37,901 bases of DNA from a virus (IMGVR_UViG_3300013233_000027:1-37901); one strand, 5' to 3'; numbered from the stretch's first letter, positions 6,160-14,551 are shown. Made by a program: numbers and translations. The notes: generated by a model from the sequence alone, not told the origin.

Positions 6160-6294
6160 TCATTCTCCTTTAATTCTCTTAATACTAACTTGTTCATAAT
6201 AACCCCTATTTATAAAGGCATATTCAACTGCCATAACCAAACTATCAAACCTACCAACAACAACACCCTTATTAACCACCACAACACAACCCAT
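6160..6294 (-). CDS. First leftward early gene, 44 aa
   Basis: MGCVVVVNKG VVVGRFDSLV..., 44 aa. AAGGAGG, one of the strongest ribosome sites in the window, lies 5 nt before ATG 6294. The frame is open to 6363, but the added 23 residues have no ribosome site. The product may be two beta strands and a helix. As the promoter-proximal leftward gene it is a candidate host-takeover peptide. No family recognised. Confidence 0.6.
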   Translation of the reverse strand: MGCVVVVNKGVVVGRFDSLVMAVEYAFINRGYYEQVSIKRIKGE

Positions 6295-6512
6295 AACAAC
6301 CTCCTTATAATATATAATATCCTTATATATCAATAACATACATAAAAGAATAATAATAATCATTTACATATATATATAATATAAATAGTGTGTGCGGAAC
6401 GCACGAAGACATCAGCCGATTTACAGTAAGTAATAATGTTGGTGTAACTTTGGGGAAAGCGTTTAGAAATACATATACACAAACGAATACATACAATGAT
6501 GATGTATGTTAT

Positions 6513-6521
6513 TTATCCACA
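6513..6521 (+). promoter_or_regulatory. DnaA box
   Basis: TTATCCACA, a perfect match to the bacterial DnaA-box consensus, about 120 nt from the AT-rich block. It could recruit host DnaA to start replication or act as a regulatory site. I found only this one exact copy by eye in the control region. Confidence 0.55.
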
Positions 6522-6680
6522 TGCTCACAACACATATATATACAAAGATATAAATAGCTAGATAGTCAGATAGATATCTTCTCCATCTTCCTTATACACC
6601 TTCGTTTACATTCAAATGAATCATTATACATATTAACAAGGGATATTATGTCCAGAGAATGGTAAGCCGAGGGGAGGGTA

Positions 6681-6708
6681 TTGAGAGTCAAGTGGCTTTG
6701 TGTATAGG
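6681..6708 (+). promoter_or_regulatory. Weak candidate late promoter
   Basis: TTGAGA and TATAGG separated by 16 nt, about 55 nt before the small-terminase frame. TTGACA also occurs at 6750-6755 but has no matching -10 before the gene. Best guess only. Confidence 0.3.
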
Positions 6709-6762
6709 ATATCACTTTCCTACTTTTTTTGAGGGATATAAATAGTTGCTTGACAGTCTTGA

Positions 6763-7182
6763 ATGTATGTATTTATGGTTTCGGATATGATTACGGATAA
6801 AGATAAAGAATGGGCTGAGCATTATATGAATTATGGTAATGCTAGTGAAGCTTCGAGAGAGACATTTCCAGAGATTAAGGCAGTAGCTATTCATGGTTCA
6901 CGGATGAAGGCTAAGATGCGTAATTATATTGAAAGGAACATGGTTAAGTTTATTCAAAGACATGCTCCAGACGCTATGGAAACCATTATTGATTTGGCTA
7001 AGAATTGTCCAGATGTGAAGGTTCGATTGGCTGCTGCACAGGATATTTTGAATAGGGCAGGTGTTAAGAGTGCTAACAGGATTGAGGTTAGCATTAGTGA
7101 TAAGAGTGATAGAGAATTAAATGCTGAGATTGGCATGTTGTTGGAGAAGGGTGGTATTATTGATGCTAGCCCTATTGAATAG
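6763..7182 (+). CDS. terS: Terminase small subunit
   Basis: It recognises phage DNA and delivers it to the large subunit for packaging. The N-terminal part (DKEWAEHYMNYGNASEASRETFP) is a typical small-terminase helix-turn-helix. The central APDAMETIIDLAKN...VRLAAAQDILNRAG is the hallmark helical segment of phage TerS proteins. Length (139 aa, or 131 from ATG 6787) is normal. The start is uncertain: ATGs at 6763, 6775 and 6787 all lack a clear ribosome site, and the best domain match begins at 6787. It is the first gene of the late block; the large subunit follows after three small genes. Confidence 0.8.
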   Translation: MYVFMVSDMITDKDKEWAEHYMNYGNASEASRETFPEIKAVAIHGSRMKAKMRNYIERNMVKFIQRHAPDAMETIIDLAKNCPDVKVRLAAAQDILNRAGVKSANRIEVSISDKSDRELNAEIGMLLEKGGIIDASPIE

Positions 7183-7191
7183 GAGTTTTAT

Positions 7192-7620
7192 ATGAGTATT
7201 GAAGGTGCAATTAAGCCGTTCTTGAAAAAGTATTCGGCAAAGACAAAGGATAGTCCGTTCGTTGATGCGGAAGTTGTTAAGGATAGTTCCAAGCGGTCTA
7301 TTGCTAAAACTGCTAAAATGCTTTTCCGTGAGTTTCAGAATTTAACAGGCACAAGGATTAGTAAGACACAGTTCAAGGCTGCTGAGAAAACTGCAATGGA
7401 TAGATATGTTGCGGCACAAGTTAAGAAGCATGCTAAGAGCGGTCAGAAGATGGGTAAGGTTGATATTATTAAGAATTGGAACAACATGAATAAAACTTCC
7501 AAGTCTAAGCTTATTAAAGCTGCTGCTCGTGCGTCTGCTGATGATAGGAAGATGTATTCTAAGGTTGGTGCTATTGGTGGCATGGCTGCTTCTAGTGCCA
7601 TGTCTGGTGATGACAAATGA
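7192..7620 (+). CDS. Small basic protein with glycine-rich C-tail (I)
   Basis: 142 aa, strongly basic through residues 1-125. It ends in a short hydrophobic glycine-containing segment (VGAIGGMAASSAMS) and an acidic tip GDDK. AGGAG lies 7 nt before ATG 7192. The next gene ends the same way (SGGGDDK), so the two may be distant paralogs. Position between the terminase subunits suggests a packaged or ejected virion protein, but no homologue is recognised. Confidence 0.65.
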   Translation: MSIEGAIKPFLKKYSAKTKDSPFVDAEVVKDSSKRSIAKTAKMLFREFQNLTGTRISKTQFKAAEKTAMDRYVAAQVKKHAKSGQKMGKVDIIKNWNNMNKTSKSKLIKAAARASADDRKMYSKVGAIGGMAASSAMSGDDK

Positions 7621-8141
7621 GTTATTCAAGAGCTGCATTAGCATTGGTTAAGAAATACACACGAAAGTCTAAATCGGCAGTTGGCTTGTCGAAGAACAAA
7701 GAAGATTTAGAAGTGGCTAAGCGTAGGCATCAAGGCTCTAGTCGCAAGCTTGATTCTGATTATGAGCGAGCTAAAGCTGTTAATAGTAAATATACGCCTG
7801 TCAGTAAAGCTCGTCGTCGCACTGGTACGCCATTCAATAGAATGAAGAAAGAGATAAAGGATATTCGTCAGAGCATTGATACAATGAAGAAAGCAGGGGC
7901 TAATCCATTATCAAGGCCAGACCCAAAGCTTGCTTCTAAGCTTAAAGCGAAGAAGAAAAAACTATCCGAGCTAGAAGCTATTTATAAGATTGAGCGAAGG
8001 AAGCTTGATAACAAAATCCACAACACAGCCACAAAACAGCAAGAACGCCGTCTTGAAGATAATAAGATTGTTGGCGGTGCAGCGGCAGGGCTTGGTCTTG
8101 CAGGTTATGCAGCGTTAAGCGGTGGCGGAGATGACAAGTAA
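7617..8141 (+). CDS. Small basic protein with glycine-rich C-tail (II)
   Basis: 174 aa, very rich in Lys and Arg, with a likely coiled coil at about residues 105-150 (KLKAKKKKLSELEAIYKIERRKLDNK). The C-terminal membrane-like segment GGAAAGLGLAGYAALSGGG ends in DDK. It shares ATGA with the gene before and overlaps the next ATG by 1 nt. The charge suggests DNA binding inside the capsid, and the tail suggests membrane insertion, as in podovirus ejection proteins. Confidence 0.65.
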   Translation: MSYSRAALALVKKYTRKSKSAVGLSKNKEDLEVAKRRHQGSSRKLDSDYERAKAVNSKYTPVSKARRRTGTPFNRMKKEIKDIRQSIDTMKKAGANPLSRPDPKLASKLKAKKKKLSELEAIYKIERRKLDNKIHNTATKQQERRLEDNKIVGGAAAGLGLAGYAALSGGGDDK

Positions 8142-8461
8142 TGGCATTGCCACTATTAGCCATTAGAGCCGCTCTAGGCGCAGGTAAGTTCCTTGCACGC
8201 CGTTATGGTGGTATGGGCTTAAAGAAAGCTGAGGGCGTGGCTAAGGAAGGTATCGGCGCACGCATGAAGCGTGGCGGCTTGAATGCTTTGACTGATGTTG
8301 CCATTGGGTTCACGGCTGCTGATTTGTATCAGTATTCTAAGGGTAAGTCTGAACGGCAGGTTATGGATAGGCTTCGTAAAGAGAACCCCAAGCTTTATAA
8401 GCGTTATATGGCTAGTGGTGCAACAGATGTTAAAGACTGGCTTAAAGAGCAGCGCTCTTGA
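8141..8461 (+). CDS. Small basic protein preceding large terminase
   Basis: 106 aa. The N-terminus is hydrophobic (ALPLLAIRAALGAGKFLARRYGG), followed by a basic stretch and a second weakly hydrophobic segment (NALTDVAIGFTAADLY), then a charged C-terminal helix. Start ATG overlaps the previous stop. The stop overlaps the TTG start of the large terminase. Probably a virion-associated partner of the two basic proteins upstream; no family recognised. Confidence 0.65.
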   Translation: MALPLLAIRAALGAGKFLARRYGGMGLKKAEGVAKEGIGARMKRGGLNALTDVAIGFTAADLYQYSKGKSERQVMDRLRKENPKLYKRYMASGATDVKDWLKEQRS

Positions 8462-9921
8462 AACTCAGTATAGAAGAAAAAGAAGCTTTAACGAAACTGC
8501 TTAATGAAAAAGACAAGCGTGTTCGTGAAAATAAGCTTCTGCATTTTAAGCCTTATCCTTTCCAAAAGAAGTTCTATAAGGCAGGAAAGGACAATAGTCA
8601 CAGGCTGTTAATGGCTGCCAACCGTGTTGGTAAGTCATACAGCGGTGCTATGGAAGTTGCATACCATCTAACAGGGTTATACCCTTCATGGTGGCGTGGA
8701 CGCGTATATAAGCGTCCTATTAAGGCTATTGGTGGTGGCGTGAATACAGAGCGTGTTCGTGACATTATCCAGAAAGAGTTGTTAGGAGAACCATCAGACC
8801 CCAACGCTATTGGCACAGGTGCTATCCCTAAGTCAAGCATTGTCAATGTAGTGAGAAGGGCAGGAATACCTAACGCTATTTCCATCATTGTTGTTAAGCA
8901 CAAGAATGGTGGGAATAGCAAAATTACACTACAATCATACGAGAGTGGTAAAGAAGCATGGATGGGTGATAGTGCTAACCTCGTATGGTTGGATGAAGAA
9001 CCACCAGAGCAGATATACTCACAAGCATTACGAGCTATGGTTGATGTTGATGGTGACTTGATGATGACCTTCACCCCAGAAAACGGTGTGACAAACATTG
9101 TTCGTCAATACACGCAAGAGATTGGCAGTCATCAGTATTTGCAAAATGCCACATGGGAAGATGCTCCACATATCACCAAGAAGGTTAAGGATGAGATGTT
9201 TGCGTCTATGCCTGCCCATGAGCGTGATATGCGTATGCGTGGACTTCCTATGGTTGGTAGTGGCCTTGTATTCAGTGTTCCAGAGGAAAATATAACAGTT
9301 GATGATTTCCAAGTGCCTAGTCATTGGCGGCGTATTAGTGGGATTGACTTTGGTTATGACCACCCAACCGCTTGGGCAAGCTTAGCTTATGATGCTGAAG
9401 CTGATATTGTTTATGTAATCCAAGCTTTGAAGATTAGGCGCACAATCATCACAGAGATTGCAAGCGTATTGAAGAAGAAGGGCGCAAATAGAATACCTGT
9501 TGCATGGCCGCATGATGGCTTGAAGCATGACACTACAAGTGGGCATACCATTCGTGACCTGTATGAGCAGGAAGGCGTGCGTATGTTATTCGATAAGTTT
9601 ACAAACCCTCCAAGTATAGGTGCTATGGAAGGTTCGGGCGGTATCGGTATTGAAGCAGGTATAGCCTTTATCCTTGATAGGATGGAAACTGGACGCTTTA
9701 AGGTTTTCAAGACATGCGGTGATTGGTTCAATGAATTTAGAATGTATCACAGGAAAAATGGTAAGATTGTTGATAAGAATGATGACATCATGGCGGCTAC
9801 ACGCTACGCGACATTATCATTAAGGTTTGCCATTAACTTGAATATCAATGATGATGCGGATGAAATACAGAAGCGAATGCTTGAAGAAGATTACTTTCAA
9901 GATTCTGTCATTGCATACTAG
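8458..9921 (+). CDS. terL: Terminase large subunit
   Basis: ATPase-nuclease motor that packages DNA. Walker A AANRVGKS (residues 53-60) and Walker B LVWLDEE (175-181) mark the ATPase half. The RNase H-like nuclease half begins GIDFGYD (Asp297) and has PHDGLKHD (Asp353) and NDDIMAATRY (Asp442/443) as metal ligands. Length 487 aa is typical. The start is TTG 8458, which overlaps the previous stop; there is no in-frame ATG before Walker A except inside the domain, so a rare start codon is required. The DNA-cutting style (headful or site-specific) cannot be told by eye. Confidence 0.93.
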   Translation: MKLSIEEKEALTKLLNEKDKRVRENKLLHFKPYPFQKKFYKAGKDNSHRLLMAANRVGKSYSGAMEVAYHLTGLYPSWWRGRVYKRPIKAIGGGVNTERVRDIIQKELLGEPSDPNAIGTGAIPKSSIVNVVRRAGIPNAISIIVVKHKNGGNSKITLQSYESGKEAWMGDSANLVWLDEEPPEQIYSQALRAMVDVDGDLMMTFTPENGVTNIVRQYTQEIGSHQYLQNATWEDAPHITKKVKDEMFASMPAHERDMRMRGLPMVGSGLVFSVPEENITVDDFQVPSHWRRISGIDFGYDHPTAWASLAYDAEADIVYVIQALKIRRTIITEIASVLKKKGANRIPVAWPHDGLKHDTTSGHTIRDLYEQEGVRMLFDKFTNPPSIGAMEGSGGIGIEAGIAFILDRMETGRFKVFKTCGDWFNEFRMYHRKNGKIVDKNDDIMAATRYATLSLRFAINLNINDDADEIQKRMLEEDYFQDSVIAY

Positions 9922-9930
9922 GAGAATATA

Positions 9931-11730
9931 TTGGACGACGACACTCTAAGCGAGGTTAGTAAACAATGGGATTCTGCTTCTGTATATGCAGAGCAACAGC
10001 AGCGTCAATGGGCAACCAATGAAGCATTAGCCAATGGTCGGCACATAACACCGCGTAAAGCAGGTCGTTCAAGCTTGTTCGTTCCTAAGATTCCTGCTTA
10101 CATTAAGCGTAAGATGGTTGATGTTGTTGGGCAATTCACTGGTGACAACCCAGTTTCCATTAAGAATAGCATCACATCACATCCAGTTGGCGCGAAGATT
10201 AAGCAAGAAGTTCATAACTACTACATCCGCCATCATATTGACTACACATCCTTGATATACAACACAGCCTATAGTTCATACACATATAATTACGCCCCAT
10301 TATTTATTGATTGGGTTGAAGAATATGAAGATATTGATGTTGATAATATTGTTCAAATGCCAGACGGCACACAAGTTACAGAAACAACAACAATGGAACG
10401 CCTTGTTGCTAGTTATCCTGTTGTTGAGAGTATTCCACCAGAAGATTTTAGGCTAGACCCTAGCGTTGCATGGGATGAGCTTGATGATGCTCGTTATGTT
10501 GGATTCAGAACATTCATTTCAAAAGAAGCGGCACAAGATAAGATTGATAGCAAAGAATGGCCTAAAGTTGCTGAAGAATATTATCAGTTTAATAGCATTA
10601 CCAATTCAACCATTGGCAATAATGTTAAATATGAGCGTTCGAGCAACGCAAGCCCATTCGCTAACAGTCAGTCATTTGACACAGACAATGGTTTATTAGA
10701 AATCCGATACCATTACTACTTTGAAGAAACAAAGGATGGTTGGCAGCCTGTACGCACAGTGACACTTGGTGATGCAGTTGTTCTTGAAGATGCTGAGCCT
10801 TTATCAGTTAATTGGGGTGGTGATAAGCACGCATGGCCTTTTGTTCTTGGTCAAGTTTATCCTAAGCCGTTTGAACAATATAGTGCAGCCCTTCCAGAGC
10901 AGGCTAAGGATTTGCAGATTGAAGTTAATGCAATCCGAAACCAACGCCGTGACAATGTTTCGTTAATCCTTAACCCAGAGAAGTATGTAACCCCACAGGC
11001 AGGTGTAACCCCTGCACAGCTTGCATTCTCTTATCCGGGTAAGATTGTTGCAGTTGATAATCTTAATGCTGTTCAATGGCAAACAGTTCCAGATGTGACA
11101 AGCAGTGGCCACAATGAAGAAGCAAGAGCGGAATCAGACCTTGATAAACTATTGTCTGAAGGTGCATTGCGACAAGGCGTTGAAGGCAAGCGTAAAGAGT
11201 CAGCTACAGCTATCCAGATGATGAGTAGCAATGCAAGTGCAGCTACAGGCTTGGATAGCACTATGCTTATGACGAGTGCAATCAAGCCATTGCATGAGAA
11301 GATTGGCAATGCAATCACACAGAAAGCACCAGAAGAACTATTTGTTGCAGCGGCAGCAGATAAGGGTGTATCAGCAGGCTTTGACCCATACCTCGCAGCA
11401 ACGCAGGGTGACTTCACTTATAATGTATTTTCAAGCAGTTCACAGAATGAGCTTGCAAATGCCTTAACAAACGCTTCAAACCTCATGGGTATGATACAAA
11501 CCACATATGGTCCGAATGCGAACTATAAGCCGCTTGTTGATTCAGTGCTTGAAGTTGCAGGTTATGACCCAGACAGCATTATACCTAACCCTGCCCATCA
11601 AGGCGCAATGGTTAATCCTGCACAGCAAGACATGGGCGGCGTTGACCCTGCAAACAATCCATCAGTTAGCCCAAGAGCTGCAATGCTTGGTGGTGGAACT
11701 GGAATACCAAGCGCAGGTAATAACCAATGA
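9931..11730 (+). CDS. Portal protein, P22-like
   Basis: The 599-aa dodecameric portal through which DNA enters and leaves the head. RSSLFVPKIPAYIKRKMVDVVGQF near the start and KPLHEKIGNAITQ with LDSTMLMTSAIKPL in the second half fit portal proteins of P22-like podoviruses; the C-terminus is Pro/Gly/Asn-rich. The start is TTG 9931 with AGGAG 7 nt upstream, the second consecutive head gene using TTG. The large terminase precedes it and the scaffold and capsid genes follow. Confidence 0.85.
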   Translation: MDDDTLSEVSKQWDSASVYAEQQQRQWATNEALANGRHITPRKAGRSSLFVPKIPAYIKRKMVDVVGQFTGDNPVSIKNSITSHPVGAKIKQEVHNYYIRHHIDYTSLIYNTAYSSYTYNYAPLFIDWVEEYEDIDVDNIVQMPDGTQVTETTTMERLVASYPVVESIPPEDFRLDPSVAWDELDDARYVGFRTFISKEAAQDKIDSKEWPKVAEEYYQFNSITNSTIGNNVKYERSSNASPFANSQSFDTDNGLLEIRYHYYFEETKDGWQPVRTVTLGDAVVLEDAEPLSVNWGGDKHAWPFVLGQVYPKPFEQYSAALPEQAKDLQIEVNAIRNQRRDNVSLILNPEKYVTPQAGVTPAQLAFSYPGKIVAVDNLNAVQWQTVPDVTSSGHNEEARAESDLDKLLSEGALRQGVEGKRKESATAIQMMSSNASAATGLDSTMLMTSAIKPLHEKIGNAITQKAPEELFVAAAADKGVSAGFDPYLAATQGDFTYNVFSSSSQNELANALTNASNLMGMIQTTYGPNANYKPLVDSVLEVAGYDPDSIIPNPAHQGAMVNPAQQDMGGVDPANNPSVSPRAAMLGGGTGIPSAGNNQ

Positions 11731-12062
11731 AGCGAATGAAAAGAGAAATTAAGTCAGTGTTTGATGATAATGAATATCTAAATGACCTGCAAAAGCGACA
11801 AGGTTATTTGCGGAATATTAAAGAATGTATTGACAGTCCGTTCGGTGTCATTTTAATACAGGCTCTTGAGCAGATTGAGCGTGACGGCTATGCAACGCTT
11901 TATAAGACATGGCTTCCGCACAAGAGCAGGCAGGCAAAGGCCAATATCAAGGCAGCTTCTCTATTGAAGAACACCATCATGGGTTATTCAGCAGAGAAAG
12001 AAGCTTTTGATTTGGCAGTGCGTCAATATCAAGAAATGGAATTAGGAGAATATAATGAGTGA
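11727..12062 (+). CDS. Small protein between portal and scaffold
   Basis: 111 aa, basic N-terminus (MKRMKREIKSVF), mostly helical, no membrane segment. It overlaps the portal stop with ATGA and is itself overlapped by the next micro-gene. Proteins of this size next to portals may be head completion or assembly factors, but I recognise no family. Confidence 0.7.
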   Translation: MKRMKREIKSVFDDNEYLNDLQKRQGYLRNIKECIDSPFGVILIQALEQIERDGYATLYKTWLPHKSRQAKANIKAASLLKNTIMGYSAEKEAFDLAVRQYQEMELGEYNE

Positions 12063-12213
12063 TTTTAGCGTGCCAAAAGTATTTGGTCATAATGAAGAAT
12101 TAGAAGAACTAGCCAAGCCAATTAGAGAGCTTTGTGAAGCCGTCAGCGCATTGCAAAACACAATCAATGCTATGGCTAAGCCTGTGAGTAAAAAGGCTTC
12201 TAAAGCTAAATAA
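12055..12213 (+). CDS. Micro-gene, 52 aa, head region
   Basis: MSDFSVPKVFGHNEEL...KKASKAK, 52 aa, beginning at ATG 12055 with AGGAG 7 nt upstream and overlapping the previous stop by 8 nt. It has one amphipathic helix (ELEELAKPIRELCEAVSALQ) and a Lys-rich tail. The helix could oligomerise or bind the portal. Unknown function. Confidence 0.6.
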   Translation: MSDFSVPKVFGHNEELEELAKPIRELCEAVSALQNTINAMAKPVSKKASKAK

Positions 12214-12305
12214 CAGTTTCGAGCGTCAGTCTCGTTAAACACTGCGATATGATAGCGCGTTAGGCTTTCTGCGAGACAGAACCTCGGAAAAACAGGAGAT
12301 AGGAA
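12214..12305 (+). promoter_or_regulatory. Structured leader before scaffold gene
   Basis: 92 nt holding GTCTCG/CGAGAC (12229-12234, 12272-12277) enclosing an imperfect inverted repeat GCGATAT/ATAGCGC that contains TATGAT (12248-12253), then a strong AGGAG. It may be a promoter or an RNA control element raising scaffold and capsid expression. The evidence is structural only. Confidence 0.35.
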
Positions 12306-13106
12306 ATGGAAGAAACTGCACAACCATCACCATTTGAAGGTGAAGAAGAAGTTATCCAAGACTTCGATGAAGAATATGAGCCAGAGGAAGGAGAGCTACC
12401 TGCCGATGATGACTATGATGAATACGAAGATGAGGATGATGACACATTAGACGAAGAATCTGATGAAGAAGATTATGACGATGAGGATGATGAGTTAGAG
12501 GATGAGCAGGATGATAAGCCAGACCTAGTTCCGCATGCTGCATTACATAAAGAACGGCTACGCAGGAAAGAATTGCAACAAGTTATTTCGCAATCCCAAA
12601 TGCAAGCTAAGTCTATGGAAGATGATATTACAGAATATCGGAAATCATTGATGTCTATTCGCAATCAAGTTAAAGAGCTTGGGTTAGAAGATGCGATTGA
12701 TATTGATGAGCCAGACCAAGTTAGCGATGAAGTTCGTGAAATGCGTCAGCAGAAAGAGACAGCACAACTGCAAGAACAGTTAGGCTCGACTGTTGATGAA
12801 ATTCGTAATGAAGCTGCAAACTACCTAACGGAATATCCATCTATTGATGGTGATAGCCCAGAAGTAGCAGAAATGGTTGTCGCAATGGCATTAGCAAACC
12901 ACACCTTTAATGGTATGGAGCTTGAGGATGCTGTTGAACACAGCATGAAACTTGTCAGCACAATGACAACTGCACAGGTGAAGAATGCTGTGCGTAGAAA
13001 GTCACCAACTATTCGTAAGAAAGTGGTGCGTGCAAAACAAACTAAGCCCAAAGCCAAGTCGGGTAGTGTATTCGACAATATGGCAGGGCAACTACTAGGA
13101 GATTGA
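12306..13106 (+). CDS. Scaffolding protein
   Basis: 266 aa directly before the capsid gene, with the usual scaffold layout. There is a very acidic, disordered N-terminus (residues 1-75, long Asp/Glu runs), a helical coiled-coil middle (about 80-160) and a basic C-terminus (KSPTIRKKVVRAKQTKPKAK) that would grip the capsid protein. No catalytic motif. Strong ribosome site AGGAG. Called by architecture and position. Confidence 0.8.
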   Translation: MEETAQPSPFEGEEEVIQDFDEEYEPEEGELPADDDYDEYEDEDDDTLDEESDEEDYDDEDDELEDEQDDKPDLVPHAALHKERLRRKELQQVISQSQMQAKSMEDDITEYRKSLMSIRNQVKELGLEDAIDIDEPDQVSDEVREMRQQKETAQLQEQLGSTVDEIRNEAANYLTEYPSIDGDSPEVAEMVVAMALANHTFNGMELEDAVEHSMKLVSTMTTAQVKNAVRRKSPTIRKKVVRAKQTKPKAKSGSVFDNMAGQLLGD

Positions 13107-13107
13107 C

Positions 13108-14214
13108 ATGGCTGTACTACAAAGCTACCAATCAACAGCAGGTAATCGCGAAGATTTAATTCCTGTAATCACAATGATTTCACCAGATGATGCACCATTC
13201 TTATCATCTATCGCAACAAAGAAATCAACAGGAATGAAGCATGAATGGCTAACAGATGCACTTTCTGCACCTACTGCAAATGCACAGGTCGAAGGTTCTG
13301 TTGCTGCATTTGGCACATTAACTCCGCGTGTTCGTGTTGATAACATCGTTCAGAATATCCGTAAAACTGGCTCTATTTCTGATAACCAAGAAGCTGTATT
13401 GAAAGCAGGCATTAAGTCTGAATATTCATATCAGTTAGAAAAAGCTACAAAAGAGATTGCTCTTGATACTGAGCGCGCAATGATTCAAGGCGCATACAAC
13501 ACTGGTTCAAGCGTAACTGCTCAAACTATGGGTGGTTTGTTCTCATTCTTGCAGTCTAACCAAGTTGCAGGCTCAGCCGCCGTTGCTGCTACTGGTGCTG
13601 TTGTTGCTGCGACTGCAACAAGCGTAACTGTTGGCGCAGGTCATGGTGCTGTTGTTGGTTCTTATGTGATGATTACGCAAGGCGCAGGTGGCGGCACTAC
13701 TACTGGTCAAGGTCAGTATCGTATCGTTACTGCTGTTGCCGCTAATGTTTTAACTGTTGCTGCTTGGGATGTTATTCCAACTGTTGCGTCTAACTATGCT
13801 GTGTTCGCTGCTCCTGCAGCATTGACAGAAACTAAGCTTAATGATGCCTTTGAAACATGCTATTTAGCAGGTGGCCATCCAGATTGCATTATGGCTCCGA
13901 CAAAACAGAAGCGTGCAATTTCAAACTTTGCATCGTCTGTTCGCCGTCTAACTGCAAGCGAAAGCAAAATCACAAACAGCATTGATGTCTATGAGTCAGA
14001 CTTTGGCGTGCATCAAGTTAAGACGAACCGTTGGATGCCTGCAGGTTCTTTGGCTGTTCTTGAAAAAGGGCAGTTTGCTGCTGCATATCTTCGCCCTGTT
14101 AAAGCAGAGGAATTGGCTCGTCGTGGTTCAAGCCGTGACTTTATGATTGAGTCTGCTGTAACACTTGAAGCTCGTGCTGAAAATAGCTCAGCTTTGATTT
14201 TAGGCTTGTTGTAA
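13108..14214 (+). CDS. Major capsid protein, SU10/DUF5309 family
   Basis: The 368-aa shell subunit. The N-terminus (NREDLIPVITMISPDDAPFLSSI) and the C-terminal DVYESDFGVHQVKTNRWMP...ARRGSSRDF stretch match the SU10-like HK97-fold capsid family (DUF5309). Residues about 152-235 are a Gly/Ala/Val/Thr-rich beta insert that looks like an extra surface or lattice domain. AGGAG lies 7 nt before the ATG. The scaffold is just upstream and a strong terminator just downstream, as expected for the most abundant late protein. Confidence 0.9.
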   Translation: MAVLQSYQSTAGNREDLIPVITMISPDDAPFLSSIATKKSTGMKHEWLTDALSAPTANAQVEGSVAAFGTLTPRVRVDNIVQNIRKTGSISDNQEAVLKAGIKSEYSYQLEKATKEIALDTERAMIQGAYNTGSSVTAQTMGGLFSFLQSNQVAGSAAVAATGAVVAATATSVTVGAGHGAVVGSYVMITQGAGGGTTTGQGQYRIVTAVAANVLTVAAWDVIPTVASNYAVFAAPAALTETKLNDAFETCYLAGGHPDCIMAPTKQKRAISNFASSVRRLTASESKITNSIDVYESDFGVHQVKTNRWMPAGSLAVLEKGQFAAAYLRPVKAEELARRGSSRDFMIESAVTLEARAENSSALILGLL

Positions 14215-14227
14215 AATATAGGAATGT

Positions 14228-14256
14228 GGGAGGGGCAGAGATGCCCTTCCCTTTTT
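14228..14256 (+). terminator. Intrinsic terminator after the capsid gene
   Basis: GGGAGGGGCA pairs with TGCCCTTCCC (10 bp, one G-U) around a GAGA tetraloop, followed by TTTTT. It lies 14 nt after the capsid stop. It should partly separate high-level head expression from the tail genes, like the terminator after T7 gene 10. Confidence 0.9.
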
Positions 14257-14269
14257 CATAGGAGTTTCA

Positions 14270-14551
14270 ATGACAAATGTCGTACGCAAAAGCATCATTG
14301 AAGGTGCTAATGGTGAAATTATTTTTAATTATGTTGAGGATGTAACTTCTCTTGAAAAAACAAACAGCATAATTAAGAATGAATGTGATGGTTTCTCACA
14401 GGATAGGGCAAGGCGCATGTGCGTCAGCGTGCCACCAAGAATGTATTATTTTTGGGCAAATCAGCTTGGTGAGGAATGTTGGACAGATAAGAGCTTCTTG
14501 AGGTCATTTATGAAAGAACATCCTCAATACGCTACAGCAAGTAACATTTAG
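14270..14551 (+). CDS. Hypothetical 93-aa protein after capsid
   Basis: Soluble, about neutral. The C-terminal half (PPRMYYFWANQLGEECWTDKSFLRSFMKEHP) resembles small conserved proteins found between capsid and connector genes in other podovirus-like phages, but I cannot name a family. AGGAG lies 6 nt before ATG 14270. A head-completion role is a positional guess. Confidence 0.7.
   Translation: MTNVVRKSIIEGANGEIIFNYVEDVTSLEKTNSIIKNECDGFSQDRARRMCVSVPPRMYYFWANQLGEECWTDKSFLRSFMKEHPQYATASNI

Larger units (their letters stand above)
6295..6762. promoter_or_regulatory. Divergent control region, possible replication origin
   Basis: About 470 nt separate the divergent early and late blocks. It holds an AT-rich stretch (6301-6390) with many TATAAT-like hexamers on both strands, a short stable hairpin (GTGCG/CGCAC, 6392-6404), a perfect DnaA box, the palindrome ATTCAAATGAAT (6610-6621), AGATATCT (6573-6580) and a polypurine stretch (6668-6679). 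No gene is seen. Early leftward and late rightward promoters must lie here; a DnaA box beside an AT-rich block also fits an origin. Confidence 0.6.

Noticed and set aside
6750-6755. TTGACA as the -35 box of a late promoter
   Set aside because: It lies only 13 nt from the first possible start codon and no -10 hexamer follows at 16-18 nt.
6712-6894. 60-aa leftward ORF over the small terminase start
   Set aside because: Antisense to terS, low-complexity product and no Shine-Dalgarno site.
13125-13346. Antisense ORF over the capsid gene
   Set aside because: Long antisense frames arise from the codon use of the capsid gene; no start signal supports it. The same holds for the other antisense frames across the late genes.
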